From: Lysobacter gummosus
GTDB taxonomy: Bacteria > Pseudomonadota > Gammaproteobacteria > Xanthomonadales > Xanthomonadaceae
Reading direction: 5' to 3'
Assembly (NCBI RefSeq): GCF_001442805.1
Contig: NZ_CP011131.1
Coordinates: 1,178,001 to 1,242,000, forward strand
Length of the DNA stretch: 64,000 nucleotides
The number at the start of each line of letters is the position of its first letter. The stretch's first letter is position 1. The translations under genes and the position numbers were made by a program. Under the pieces are notes generated by a model. The model ran no database searches, was not told the DNA's origin, and saw only the letters and a program-made list of their open reading frames with translations. Below, piece after piece: positions 36,115 to 44,962 of this stretch.

Positions 36115-36196
36115 GACAAACCCGGGGTCGGGCATTCGCGTGGACGCGAAGGCGGACGCCGCGCGGCCCGACCCGGGTTTCGCGCAACGCCTGCCT

Positions 36197-36375
36197 TCGG
36201 TCTTGCCCGTGGTCGCTGGCGACGATCATGTTCCGGCGCTGGGCCTGGAATCGCGATCGCTCGCTGGCTGCCGCTCATGCGCCATGGCCGGTGGGCCAAG
36301 TGTGTTGACGCAGGTCCCCGCGAAACGAGCCGGTGTATCGGGCCGGTACGCGGGTGGGCTACTCCCCGGAGGAGG
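36197..36375 (-). promoter_or_regulatory. yybP-ykoY manganese riboswitch
   Basis: On the minus strand the leader holds the hallmark block GGGGAGTAGCC at its 5-prime end, then GCGTCAACAC, and near the 3-prime end GGCAAGACCG. These correspond in order to GGGGAGUAGC, the GUCAACA loop and the (C/A)AAGACC closing strand of yybP-ykoY elements (as in alx and mntP leaders). It lies directly upstream of a UPF0016 gene, a classical client of this riboswitch. The middle hairpins are GC-rich and variable. Confidence 0.82.
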
Positions 36376-36386
36376 AAAGTGCGGCG

Positions 36387-36417
36387 ATTGTAGCGGATCG
36401 GCCGGCGGACGCGGCAA
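36387..36417 (-). promoter_or_regulatory. Promoter of the manganese exporter gene
   Basis: On the minus strand TTGCCG and TACAAT are spaced by 19 nt; the -10 box lies about 12 nt before the 5-prime end of the riboswitch. The fit to the sigma-70 consensus is fair. Confidence 0.55.
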
Positions 36418-36516
36418 ATGAGAAGCTTTCGCCGTTGCGCGCAAAGCGCCGTGCGGCCGTCTCGCGTCGGTGTTTCTAGAGAGTCGTGCGGCCCCTGCGT
36501 GCGACGCGCGGCCGGT

Positions 36517-37455
36517 TCATTGCGAACACGGCGGCGCTTCGGTGCCCTCGTCGGCATACAGCGAAGCGAAGCCCGCCGGCATCACCCGCGGCAGCTTCTC
36601 TATCGGCGGCTTCACCGTGGGGAAGTAGTCGCGCTGCCACTGCGACGCCAGTGCGGTCGCCGCCGGTTCCAGGCTGGCGTAGCGCGATTCCGGGCGATCG
36701 GCGGGCTTGCCGGCCAGGCGGCTGATCAACAGCCGCATCGCCCGCGCCTTGGTCGGATCGTTGGCGATCATGCCGGTCAGCGGGGATGAGTCGTCGCTGT
36801 AGGCGACCATCAGATCGAACACCGACGGCAGATAACCGGCCTCGAACGAAAGCTGCATCATGTTGCCGGCCTCGGCGCGCCAGCGGTCGAATTCGGGCGT
36901 GCTCATGTGCGAATAGTCGATCAACACCGAATCGCCGCGGGCGTAGCGGTACATCGCCTCGGGCTCGCCGGCCAGCGCGGCCTGGCGCAGGTAGTGATTG
37001 CCCTGCTTCCACGAATCGGCCGGGGCGTTGCGGCATTCGGCGAGGATGCGGCGCGCGCGGTTCTCCAGCTTGGTCATGTAGCCGCGCTGGTCCGGCGGCA
37101 GATCGGGCCGCGCGTTTTCTTCCGCCGCGGCCAGCATCTGCTCGGCCGCCGAAGTGTCGGTGCAGCGCAGCAGTTCCATGCCGAGCTGGCACGAGGCGCG
37201 GCTGTCGCCGGCGTCGGCGCGGTTCTTGATTTCGGCCAACTGCGGATTGCGGTAGTCGTCGCGGATCGGCTCGATCTTGCCCGCCGCGTCGGCTTGCGCC
37301 GGCGGCGCGATGGGCGACGGCCGCGGCGTTTGCGCTTCGGCGGCGAGCGGCGCCGAAGCGGCGGCGGGCGCGCGCGAACGCCACAGCTGCCAGCTCAGCA
37401 ATGCGACGGCGATCGCGATCAGGCTCACGATCAGGCCACGGGTGTTCGAGCTCAT
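36517..37455 (-). CDS. Membrane-anchored protein with Sel1-like helices, unknown function
   Basis: This protein has 312 residues. A single N-terminal membrane segment (residues 7-24) is followed by a Pro/Ala-rich linker up to about residue 60. The rest is helical, with Sel1-like elements AEIKNRADAGDSRASCQLGME and HYLRQAALAGEPEAMYRYARGD, both in the A-x-x-G-x-xxA spacing. I do not recognise the family beyond that. It is divergent from the aldo/keto reductase gene; nothing in the context suggests a partner. Confidence 0.7.
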   Translation of the reverse strand: MSSNTRGLIVSLIAIAVALLSWQLWRSRAPAAASAPLAAEAQTPRPSPIAPPAQADAAGKIEPIRDDYRNPQLAEIKNRADAGDSRASCQLGMELLRCTDTSAAEQMLAAAEENARPDLPPDQRGYMTKLENRARRILAECRNAPADSWKQGNHYLRQAALAGEPEAMYRYARGDSVLIDYSHMSTPEFDRWRAEAGNMMQLSFEAGYLPSVFDLMVAYSDDSSPLTGMIANDPTKARAMRLLISRLAGKPADRPESRYASLEPAATALASQWQRDYFPTVKPPIEKLPRVMPAGFASLYADEGTEAPPCSQ

Positions 37456-37531
37456 TGCCGCTTACCGCCCTTCGTGTCGCCGATCATCGGCGTAGCATGC
37501 CCGCAATCCACCGTCCGATTGGAGCGTTCGC

Positions 37532-38503
37532 ATGCAATACCGCCGATTGGGTTCATCCGGCCTGCAGATTTCGGCGCTGTCGTTCGGCGCCTGGGTCACC
37601 TTCGGCGCGCAGATCGGCCGCGACACCGCGCGCGAACTGATCGCCGCGGCGTGGGATCACGGCATCAACTTCTTCGACAACGCCGAGGGTTACGCCAACG
37701 GCGAGGCCGAGCGGGTGATGGGCGAGGCGATCGCCGATCTGCGCCTGCCGCGCGATGGTTACTGCGTGTCGAGCAAGGTCTTCTTCGGCGCTCACGAAGA
37801 ACCGCGTCCGACTCAGAAGGGACTTTCGCGCAAGCACGTCAGCGAAGCCTGCCACGATGCACTGCGCCGGCTGCGTGTCGATCATCTCGATCTGTACTTC
37901 TGCCATCGTCCGGACCCGGATACGCCGGTGGAAGAAACCGTGTGGGCGATGGATGCGCTGATCCGCCAGGGCAAGGTGCTGTACTGGGGCACCTCGGAGT
38001 GGCCGGCGTCGTTGATCCGCGAGGCGCACAAGATCGCGCGCGTCCATCATCTGCACGCGCCGACGATGGAGCAGCCGCAGTACAACCTGCTGCACCGTGA
38101 GCGGGTCGAGCTGGAATACGCGCCGCTCTACGCCGAGCTGGGGCTGGGCACGACGATCTGGTCGCCGCTGGCCTCGGGCCTGCTGACCGGCAAGCACAGC
38201 GGCGGTTTCGCCGGCGACAGCCGGCTGGGCCAGTCGGACAAGGAATGGCTGCGGCGGATCGCGGTTGGCAGTCCGGAGCAGCGGCGGTTCGAGCGGGTCG
38301 CGGCCTTCGCCGCGGTCGCCAGTGAGCTCGAGGTCGCGCCGGCGCCGCTGGCGATCGCCTGGTGCCTGCGCAATCCGCATGTGTCGAGCGTGATTCTCGG
38401 CGCCAGCCGGACTGAGCAGCTGTTGCAGAACCTGGAGGCGCTGGAGTTGGAGGGGCGGGTCGATGAGGCGGGCTGGCAGCGGGTGGAGGCGGCTGTGGGC
38501 TGA
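37532..38503 (+). CDS. Aldo/keto reductase, K+-channel beta subunit-like
   Basis: This protein has 323 residues, an NADPH-dependent TIM barrel. The N-terminal MQYRRLGSSGLQISALSFG is typical. Catalytic residues appear as FFDNAEGYANGEAE (Asp and Tyr) and SSKVFFG (Lys), with the fourth residue in YFCHRPDP (His). The NADPH site is near the end in SSVILGASRTEQLLQN. The sequence resembles the voltage-gated K+ channel beta-subunit group (KvB), which reduces aldehydes. The substrate is not predictable from the sequence. The gene stands alone. Confidence 0.92.
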   Translation: MQYRRLGSSGLQISALSFGAWVTFGAQIGRDTARELIAAAWDHGINFFDNAEGYANGEAERVMGEAIADLRLPRDGYCVSSKVFFGAHEEPRPTQKGLSRKHVSEACHDALRRLRVDHLDLYFCHRPDPDTPVEETVWAMDALIRQGKVLYWGTSEWPASLIREAHKIARVHHLHAPTMEQPQYNLLHRERVELEYAPLYAELGLGTTIWSPLASGLLTGKHSGGFAGDSRLGQSDKEWLRRIAVGSPEQRRFERVAAFAAVASELEVAPAPLAIAWCLRNPHVSSVILGASRTEQLLQNLEALELEGRVDEAGWQRVEAAVG

Positions 38504-38679
38504 TGGGTGACCGGCTGGGCGGCTGGCTTGCCTGGAAGGGCAGACCTTGGCGCCTGGGTTGGCCGGGGTTTAGGGGCGGGGACTGGCCGCGGGGCGCAGC
38601 GCCTGCTTTTCGCCGCTTGAATTGGACTTTGCTGTTTTGGCGGTTGATCACAGATCCCCGCGTTTGCGTGTTGACTGGC

Positions 38680-38700
38680 AAATGAGAATCATTATCATCA
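38680..38700 (+). promoter_or_regulatory. Fur box upstream of the hemin uptake cluster
   Basis: AAATGAGAATCATTATCATCA contains GAGAATCATTATC, a close match to the 19-bp Fur consensus. It lies 32 nt upstream of the hemP ATG. Confidence 0.88.
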
Positions 38701-38732
38701 TTCGGGAGCCCACCCCCGAACGAGTCACCGCC

Positions 38733-38987
38733 ATGTCTCTGCGCAACCCCGTGCTGCAGCTCAAGCCCCGTACTGATCGTTCCCTGAGCGCCGTCGCCGC
38801 GCCCGTCGCCGCCGTGGCCCCGGCACCCGCCACGGCCATGACCTCGGCCGTCGTCGCCGCCGCCCAGGGCGTTCTGGTCGAAAGCACCGCGCTGTTGCGC
38901 GGCGCGCGCGAGGTGCTGATCCGCCATGGCGGTGAGGTCTACCGTCTGCGCCATACCCGCAACGACAAGTTGATCCTGACGAAGTAA
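38733..38987 (+). CDS. hemP: Hemin uptake protein HemP
   Basis: This protein has 84 residues from the ATG at 38733. The C-terminal 45 residues hold the HemP domain: STALLRGAREVLIRHGGEVY, then RLRHTRNDKLILTK. The consensus LLRGxRExxIxHxGxxYRLRxTRxxKLILTK fits almost completely. The N-terminal half is a Val/Ala-rich variable extension. HemP helps express or operate hemin receptors; in several bacteria it is needed for receptor production. The classical Fur box lies directly upstream and the hemin receptor gene follows on the same strand. Confidence 0.92.
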   Translation: MSLRNPVLQLKPRTDRSLSAVAAPVAAVAPAPATAMTSAVVAAAQGVLVESTALLRGAREVLIRHGGEVYRLRHTRNDKLILTK

Positions 38988-39298
38988 CCCCGCGTACGGC
39001 GCGTCCTCGCCGAGCCCGCTCAGCACCTTCCCTCCCACGCCGCCCGCATCGCCCGTTCGACGCCCGGATCTCTCCAGTCCGCCCACGTCCGAACCCGATC
39101 GCACCGGCCCGCTGCTGAGCGTTCCCGGCCTCGCTCCATCGCCCGCGTCATCGCCCTGCCGCGCCCCAGCTTCGGGGTGCGGCACGGTGCGTCGGCCCTC
39201 CGCGGCCCGCCAGCACCTTCTCTCTCCAAGGCTGCCAGCCCTTGTCCGTCACGGATGCCAGCTCGCCTCGGCCCAATACCCATCATCCGAGTCGAAGA

Positions 39299-41608
39299 AT
39301 GTCCCGCGTCCATACCCAGGCTGCGCCTGCACGCTCCATCCCTAATCCCGTCCCGGCGCGCTGCGCGCTGGCTTTGGCCTTGACCCTGGCCCTGCCGGCC
39401 GTGGCCAGCGCCGCCGATGCGGCCGACGCCGCCAGTGCGGATGTCAACGAGCTCAACCGCGTGGTGGTCAGCGCCACCCGCACCGAGCGTCAGGTCCAGG
39501 ACGTGCCGGCCACTGTCAGCGCGATCGATCGCGAGCGCATGGACAACGAACTGGTGCGCGACATCCGCGACCTGTTTCGCTACGAGCCCGGCATCGAAGT
39601 CGGCGCCAACCGCGAACGCTTCGGCCTGGGCGACATCCGCATCCGCGGCCTCGGCGGCAACCGCGTGCGCGTGCTGGTCGATGGCGTGTCGGTGTCGGAC
39701 AGCTTCGCGATCGGCAGCTTCTCCAACGCCGGGCGCAACTTCGTCGATCTGGACACGGTCAAGCAGGTCGAAGTCGTGCGCGGCCCGAGCAGCGCGCTGC
39801 ACGGCTCCGACGCGCTCGGCGGCGTGGTGTCGTTCGTGACCAAGGATCCGAACGATTACCTCAAGGACGGCGCCAACACCTACTTCGGCCTCAAGCTCGG
39901 CGCGGAAAGCCAGAACGAAGGCCTGTACGGCAGCGCCACCGCGGCGTTCGGCGGCGAGCGCTGGTCCGGTCTGGTGGTGGTCAATCATCACCAGGGCAAG
40001 GAAACCGAGAACCAGGGCGACAACGATGCCCACGACGGCACGCGCACCCGCGCCAACCCGCAGGATTTCGACGGCCGCAGCGTGCTGACGAAACTGGTCT
40101 ACGCGCCCAGCGAAAACCAGCGTTTCCGCCTGACCGTGGAAGGCAGCGAGGAGCAGACCGACACGCTCGTATTCAGTGCGCTCGGCCTGGTCGCGCTGGT
40201 CCCGGGACAGCCGCCGAATTCGCCGCGCACGCGCGTGGCCTCGATGTCCGGCGACGATCGCCAGACCCGCGCCCGCATGGCCTTCGCGCATGAAATCGAT
40301 TCGATCGACAGCGTTCTGGCCGATTCGCTGCAGTGGCAGATCTATCGCCAGGACAGCGAAACCACGCAGCGCACCCGCGAGCAGCGCGTCACCTTGTCCA
40401 ACACCCCCAACCCGACCCTGCGCCTGCGCGAGTTCAACTTCGACCAGCGCGTGTACGGCGCGGAAGCCACCGCGCACAAGAGCTTCGCCACCGGTTCGGT
40501 CGAGCACACCCTGACTTACGGCTTCGAATACGAGAACACCGAATTCCGCCAGAAGCGCGACGGCCGCGCGGTCAACCTGACCACCGGCGCGGTCAGCAAC
40601 GCGATCTCGCCGGACGCCTTCCCGGTGCGCGATTTCCCGGTCAGCAAAACCCAGAACGCCGGCGTGTTCGTGCAGGACGAAATCCAGTTCGCCGACGGCA
40701 AGTTCCGCCTGGTGCCGGCGGTGCGCGTGGACCGTTACGAACTGCGTCCGCGCAAGGACGCGATCTGGAACGGCGACAACCCGGGCGTGACGGTCAGCGA
40801 CCTGAGCAAGACCAGCGTGTCGCCCAAGCTCGGCGCGGTCTGGCATTTCGCCGAAGACTGGTCGTTGTACGGCGGCTATCAGCGCGGTTTCCGCGCGCCG
40901 CCCTACAGCGACGTCAACCTGGGCTTCACCAATCTGCAGTTCGGCTACACCGCCATTCCCAGTCCGAATCTCAAGCCGGAAACCAGCGACGGTTACGAAC
41001 TGGGCCTGCGCTTCAGCAACAAGGCCGTGTATGCGCAGGTGGCGGCGTTCTACAACGACTATAAGGACTTCATCGAATCCAGCCGCCAGGTCAGCGCGCC
41101 GCCGCAGACGCCGCTGATCGTGTTCCAGTCGCAGAACGTGGCCAAGGCGCGCATCCGCGGCGTCGAGCTGCGCTGCGGCATCGATTTCGGCGAACTGTCC
41201 GACGCGCTGGCCGGCTGGTCCACGCGCTTCGCCGCGGCCTACAGCAAGGGCGAGGACAAGACCGCCGACCGTCCGCTGGAATCGATCGCGCCGCTGACCG
41301 CGAGCGTCGGTGTGGCCTACGACCGCGACACCTGGGGCGTGGAGCTGGCCGGACGTTTCGCCCGCCACAAGACCGACCTGCCGGCGCCGAACCGCTTCGC
41401 CGCGCCCGGCTACGGCGTGCTTGACCTGCTGGCGCACTGGCAGTTCGCGCCCGGCGCCAAATTCAACGTCGGCGTGTTCAACCTGGGCGACAAGAAGTAC
41501 TGGGACGGCGGCGATGTGCCGGGCACCTTGACCGCCAGCAGCGCCGTGCTCGACCGCTACACCGCGCCGGGCCGCAACGTCGGCGCCAGCGTGGCGGTGA
41601 GCTGGTAA
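39299..41608 (+). CDS. TonB-dependent hemin/hemoglobin receptor
   Basis: The gene encodes an outer-membrane receptor of 769 residues from the ATG at 39299, where GTCGAAGA gives a weak ribosome site. A signal peptide spans residues 14-37 (ending in VASAAD). NRVVVSATRTERQVQDVP is the TonB box and start of the plug; VDLDTVKQVEVVRGPSSALHGSDALGG is the plug signature. The heme-receptor features FRAPPYSDVNLGF (FRAP motif) and NPNL-type SPNLKPETSDGYELG are present, followed by the barrel and the final ASVAVSW. FRAP and NPNL boxes characterise HmuR/HasR-type heme receptors. The 311-bp spacer after hemP has no second Fur box, so cotranscription from the hemP promoter is likely. Confidence 0.92.
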   Translation: MSRVHTQAAPARSIPNPVPARCALALALTLALPAVASAADAADAASADVNELNRVVVSATRTERQVQDVPATVSAIDRERMDNELVRDIRDLFRYEPGIEVGANRERFGLGDIRIRGLGGNRVRVLVDGVSVSDSFAIGSFSNAGRNFVDLDTVKQVEVVRGPSSALHGSDALGGVVSFVTKDPNDYLKDGANTYFGLKLGAESQNEGLYGSATAAFGGERWSGLVVVNHHQGKETENQGDNDAHDGTRTRANPQDFDGRSVLTKLVYAPSENQRFRLTVEGSEEQTDTLVFSALGLVALVPGQPPNSPRTRVASMSGDDRQTRARMAFAHEIDSIDSVLADSLQWQIYRQDSETTQRTREQRVTLSNTPNPTLRLREFNFDQRVYGAEATAHKSFATGSVEHTLTYGFEYENTEFRQKRDGRAVNLTTGAVSNAISPDAFPVRDFPVSKTQNAGVFVQDEIQFADGKFRLVPAVRVDRYELRPRKDAIWNGDNPGVTVSDLSKTSVSPKLGAVWHFAEDWSLYGGYQRGFRAPPYSDVNLGFTNLQFGYTAIPSPNLKPETSDGYELGLRFSNKAVYAQVAAFYNDYKDFIESSRQVSAPPQTPLIVFQSQNVAKARIRGVELRCGIDFGELSDALAGWSTRFAAAYSKGEDKTADRPLESIAPLTASVGVAYDRDTWGVELAGRFARHKTDLPAPNRFAAPGYGVLDLLAHWQFAPGAKFNVGVFNLGDKKYWDGGDVPGTLTASSAVLDRYTAPGRNVGASVAVSW

Positions 41609-41611
41609 GGC

Positions 41612-42223
41612 ATGCACGCGCCGTCGCCCGCCGCGCTCGATTCGGGCCGGCCGGCCGCCGTGAGCGGTCGCGCCGGCTTGCCGGCGCCCGAGCGCCTGGC
41701 GGCGGTGGCGACGGTGTTGTGCGTGTATCCCAGGCGCCATCGCGACGCGCTCGACGGTTGGCTCGCGGCCGACCGCGCCGAAAGAGTCAGCCGCCAGGAC
41801 GGCGAGGACGTGCGCGAGGCGCTGTTGTTCCGCGATGTCGCCGGGCGTGCGTGCTGGCGTTTGTATCTGTTGCCCGACAGCGATTTTCTCGCCTGGGACG
41901 ATGCCGCCGCGGATCTGCCCGTGCATAGCGGCGCCGAGTCGCGCGGCGGCGTGTGGGCGAGTCTGCGTCGCCGCTGGTTGCGCCGCTGGTTGCGCCGCTG
42001 GCGCGGTCGCTGGTGCGCGCAGGTGCTGCGCCTGCAGGTGCTGCGCGACGCCGCCGGCCATTGCGTGTTGCTCGCCGACGGCGCCGAGTTGTCGCCGCTC
42101 GGCCACGCCCATGCGCGCCGCATCGCCGCCGGCGAAGGCGCGCGCCTGAGCGCGCAGGCGCATGTGTGCTGCTGCATGGCCTCGGGCCTGCGCGACGGCG
42201 CCGGGCCGGCGCAATTCGCCTGA
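41612..42223 (+). CDS. Arg/Trp-rich protein of the hemin uptake cluster
   Basis: This protein has 203 residues and starts 3 nt after the receptor stop, so translation is probably coupled. No signal peptide is seen. The central part (residues 30-95) is acidic, with LCVYPRRHRDALDGWLAADR and REALLFRDVAGRACWRLYLL. Next comes a striking basic-aromatic stretch RRWLRRWLRRWRGRW near residues 116-130, encoded by short tandem repeats. The C-terminal end carries CCCMASGLRDG. The order receptor, such a protein, DUF6607 is typical of xanthomonad hemin loci, where the product is annotated as a hemin transport protein. The molecular function is unknown; heme handling inside the cell is an inference from position. 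Confidence 0.65.
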   Translation: MHAPSPAALDSGRPAAVSGRAGLPAPERLAAVATVLCVYPRRHRDALDGWLAADRAERVSRQDGEDVREALLFRDVAGRACWRLYLLPDSDFLAWDDAAADLPVHSGAESRGGVWASLRRRWLRRWLRRWRGRWCAQVLRLQVLRDAAGHCVLLADGAELSPLGHAHARRIAAGEGARLSAQAHVCCCMASGLRDGAGPAQFA

Positions 42224-42291
42224 GTTCTTCTTAAAGCCGCAGTCGAATGCCTTCTTCTACTTTCAAAGCCATAGAGCCAACGAGTTCAGCC

Positions 42292-43242
42292 ATGACCCGA
42301 ATGACCTACCGCGCCAGCGTGCTGGCGATCTGCCTGATGTCCAGCCCGCTGGCGCTGGCCCAGTCCGCCGCCGTGCCGTCGCCCGAGCGCGACCGCGCTT
42401 CGATCCTGGCGATGCAGGGCGAATACGTCGTCGATTTCGCCTTCGACGAAACCGTGCTGCTCAAGCCCGGCTACGAACGCGCGCCGGCGATGCGCAGCGG
42501 CGGCAACGAGACCGTCATCGTGGTCGAGAACACCCCGACCAGGCTGGTGTTGCAACACATCCTGGTCGACGGCAAGAGCGGCCACGTGACCAAGCACTGG
42601 CGTCAGGACTGGACCTATGAGGCGCCGCAGCGCTTCGAATTCAGCGCCGACCAGACTTGGCACGTGCGCAAGATTCCGGCCGATCTGAACCGCGGCGCCT
42701 GGACCCAGTGCGTGTTCGAAGTCAGCGACGCGCCGCGCTACTGCGGCACCGGCCGCTGGGACTACAAGAACAATGTCGCCACCTGGACCAGCGATGCGAG
42801 CTGGCGCCCGCTGCCGCGGCGCGAATACACCAAGCGCAGCGATTACAACGCGGTCGCGGCGATCAACCGCCACACCATCACCCCGAGCGGCTGGACCCAC
42901 GAGCAGTTCAACACCAAGGTACTGCGCAAACCCGACGGCACGCAGGAGGAGTTGGCGCGCGAGTTCGGTTTCAACGACTACCAGAAGACCAAGGACGTCG
43001 ATTTCAAGCCGGCTTACAAGTACTGGGACGCGACCCAGGGTTACTGGGCCAAGGTCCGCGCGCATTGGGACCGTTACCTCGGCCAGGCGCCGGGCGTGCT
43101 GCTCAAGACCAAGGTCGATGGCATGGCGATGATCATTCCGTTGTTCGAACAGGCGGGCAAGCTGGAAGAGGGCAAGCAGGTCGCCGACAAGGACATCGAT
43201 GCGGTGTTCGCCAAGTGGGTGACCAGCGCGCCGGCGGAGTAA
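42292..43242 (+). CDS. DUF6607 secreted protein of the hemin cluster
   Basis: This protein has 316 residues from the ATG at 42292 (MTRMTYRAS). A signal peptide spans residues 1-24 (ending ALAQ). The mature protein is soluble and beta-rich, with family stretches YVVDFAFDETVLLKPGYE, HWRQDWTYEAPQRFEF, CGTGRWDYKNNVATWTSDASW and REFGFNDYQKTKDVDF. DUF6607 members are almost always next to TonB-dependent hemin receptors, as here. The role is unknown; a periplasmic helper of heme uptake is plausible. A terminator follows at 43318, closing the cluster of four genes. Confidence 0.82.
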   Translation: MTRMTYRASVLAICLMSSPLALAQSAAVPSPERDRASILAMQGEYVVDFAFDETVLLKPGYERAPAMRSGGNETVIVVENTPTRLVLQHILVDGKSGHVTKHWRQDWTYEAPQRFEFSADQTWHVRKIPADLNRGAWTQCVFEVSDAPRYCGTGRWDYKNNVATWTSDASWRPLPRREYTKRSDYNAVAAINRHTITPSGWTHEQFNTKVLRKPDGTQEELAREFGFNDYQKTKDVDFKPAYKYWDATQGYWAKVRAHWDRYLGQAPGVLLKTKVDGMAMIIPLFEQAGKLEEGKQVADKDIDAVFAKWVTSAPAE

Positions 43243-43317
43243 GCGGCGGGGCGAAGAAAAAGTTTGTCCGACGCACTCGGCGATGGAGCGCGGAATGCCG
43301 GATCGATGATCGGAACA

Positions 43318-43343
43318 GGCCGGGCAGGATGCCCGGCCTTTTT
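43318..43343 (+). terminator. Terminator of the hemin uptake cluster
   Basis: GGCCGGGCA-GGA-TGCCCGGCC is a perfect 9-bp stem followed by TTTTT, 75 nt past the DUF6607 stop. Confidence 0.85.
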
Positions 43344-43399
43344 GTCGTGTGCGGGCGGTTGCGAGTTGCGATGTCAGGTCGGCGCGATCGGAAAGGAAG

Positions 43400-43477
43400 G
43401 CATCGGGGCTGAAGCCCCTCCCACAACAGACTTCGTCGCCACGCAATCTTTTGTGGGAGGGGCTTCAGCCCCGGTGC
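43400..43477. repeat. Dispersed palindromic element, copy 3
   Basis: The outer arms are GCATCGGGGCTGAAGCCCC and GGGGCTTCAGCCCCGGTGC. The inner pair is CTCCCACAA / TTGTGGGAG. This is the shortest of the three copies (78 bp) and is nearly perfectly symmetrical. It lies between the convergent hemin cluster and PDZ gene. Confidence 0.88.
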
Positions 43478-43613
43478 TCTTCGCTCAGCAGCGAAGATGC
43501 CGCAAGGCACGACTTCATGCCTCGATGCTCGCAGCAGCCACTGAAAAAAAGAGGGCTGGCGATGACATATCCGCCAGCCCGCTAGGAAAACTGGAACTTC
43601 GTGAAGGCTCCGA

Positions 43614-44921
43614 TCAATCCACGCTGTGCACGTGGACATGCCGGCCTTGCGCCATCGCCCACTGCGGCGGCACCGGCGCGGCGGGCGGCCGCGGCGCCGC
43701 GCTCACTTTGTTCGGGATCGGCGGCGCAGGCGGCGCAGGCGGCACGGGCGGAACAGGCGGCACGGGCGGTACGGGCGGCACGGGCGGCACGGGCGGCACG
43801 GGCGGTATCGGAGCGTGCGGCGGTACGGGCGGCGCAGGCGGAACCGGAGGCACCGGCGGTACGGGTGGAACCGGCGGCACCCAAACCACCGCCTTCGGCA
43901 GCGTCAGCTTGACCTTGGCGGCGGCGCGATCGCGCAGATACCCGATCTCGACCTGATTGCCCTCGGACTTTCCGCGCAAGGCTTCCATCGTCTGCCGCGG
44001 CGTATCCACGCGCCGGCCGTCGATGCTCTGGATCACGTCGCCGGCTTCCAGCCCCTTCAGCTCCGGACCGGCGCTGAGCACCAGCACGCCGCGATCGGTG
44101 CCGAAATAGCGTCCCAGCTTGGTGTCGAGCGAGGCCAGATTCAGGCCGTTCCAGCGCAGCGCTTCGCTGATCAGCGGCATCGGGCAGGGCTTGCCGTTGC
44201 AGTCTTCGTCCGGACCGATGCGATAGATTTCCGTGCGCACGCCCGGCGCGACCGCCACGCGGGCCGGGACGTACTGCATGGAGTCGCTGCTGACATCCAT
44301 CTTGCCGTCGGCCGAACGCAGGATCTTGACCCGGCCGCTGCTGATGATCTGCGAACCGTCGGCGTTCTCGAACACCATGACCCGTTCGCCGACTTGCGGC
44401 GAGACATCGGCCGTGGCCTCGCGGCCGTCGCGCAGGTAGCGGATGCGCGTGGTCTTGCCGGCTTCCAGCTTGCCGAGCAGCGCGCGCGCGCTGCCCAGGC
44501 GCGCGCCCGGCTCCTTGCCGGAGACCGGCGTGCCGTTGACGGCGATCAACCGGTCGCCGCTGCGCAATCCGACCTTGGCCGCGGCGCTGCCGGGAGTGAC
44601 CGCGATGATGCCGACGCCGCTCTTGTCGTCCGGCGCCAGGATCACGCCGAGCTGCGGGCCGCGGATATCGTCGCGGATCAGCACCGGCTTGGTCACCGGA
44701 TCGGGCATCGCGTTCGGAATCGTCGCGGTGCCCGGCATCGGCAGCACGTGCGGGCGGGCTTGCGCGAACAGCACCGGCGCTTCGCCGGGATGGCGCTGGA
44801 TCACCACGGTGCGCGTGCGCGCCTCGGCGGGCTGCGCGTCGGTCGCGGGCGCGGCGGTCGGCGCGAGCGCGCTGCCGATCGCGGCGAACAACAGCGCGGG
44901 AAGCAGGGAAATGCGGGACAT
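43614..44921 (-). CDS. Exported PDZ-domain protein with polyproline tail
   Basis: This protein has 435 residues from the ATG at 44921. A signal peptide covers residues 1-27. Two PDZ domains follow. The first has LGVILAPDDKSGVGIIAVTPGSAAAKVGLRSGDRLIAVNG (split here by position 90-130); the second starts at FGTDRGVLVLSAG and contains LEAGDVIQSIDGRRV near residue 300. There is no protease domain. From about residue 345 the chain is a run of PPV/PPA units of about 55 residues, then a His-rich end (GRHVHVHSVD). PDZ domains bind protein C-termini. It lies 41 nt after the anti-sigma-like gene on the same strand, so it may belong to the same stress response unit. That role is inference. Confidence 0.82.
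   Translation of the reverse strand: MSRISLLPALLFAAIGSALAPTAAPATDAQPAEARTRTVVIQRHPGEAPVLFAQARPHVLPMPGTATIPNAMPDPVTKPVLIRDDIRGPQLGVILAPDDKSGVGIIAVTPGSAAAKVGLRSGDRLIAVNGTPVSGKEPGARLGSARALLGKLEAGKTTRIRYLRDGREATADVSPQVGERVMVFENADGSQIISSGRVKILRSADGKMDVSSDSMQYVPARVAVAPGVRTEIYRIGPDEDCNGKPCPMPLISEALRWNGLNLASLDTKLGRYFGTDRGVLVLSAGPELKGLEAGDVIQSIDGRRVDTPRQTMEALRGKSEGNQVEIGYLRDRAAAKVKLTLPKAVVWVPPVPPVPPVPPVPPAPPVPPHAPIPPVPPVPPVPPVPPVPPVPPVPPAPPAPPIPNKVSAAPRPPAAPVPPQWAMAQGRHVHVHSVD
43718..43881 (-). repeat. Coding tandem repeat specifying (PPV)n
   Basis: On the minus strand 9-nt units of the type CCGCCCGTG (plus-strand GGCACGGGC) are repeated about eighteen times with few changes, encoding PPVPPV and some PPA and PPH units. 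The uniform units suggest slippage and length variation between strains. Confidence 0.85.
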
Positions 44922-44962
44922 GACGCTCTCCGGTACAGCGGGTGTACGAACTGAGGAAGGAT

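Noticed and set aside
39020..42214. A very long open frame antisense to the hemin receptor genes
   Set aside because: Its frame mirrors the GC-rich codon pattern of the receptor; the translation is Ala/Arg/Gly/Val-rich without domains, whereas the plus strand encodes a complete TonB receptor and neighbours.
43718..43881. Regular repeats that could suggest a CRISPR or VNTR array
   Set aside because: The units are contiguous 9-mers in frame with the PDZ protein and have no spacers, so they are a coding polyproline repeat.
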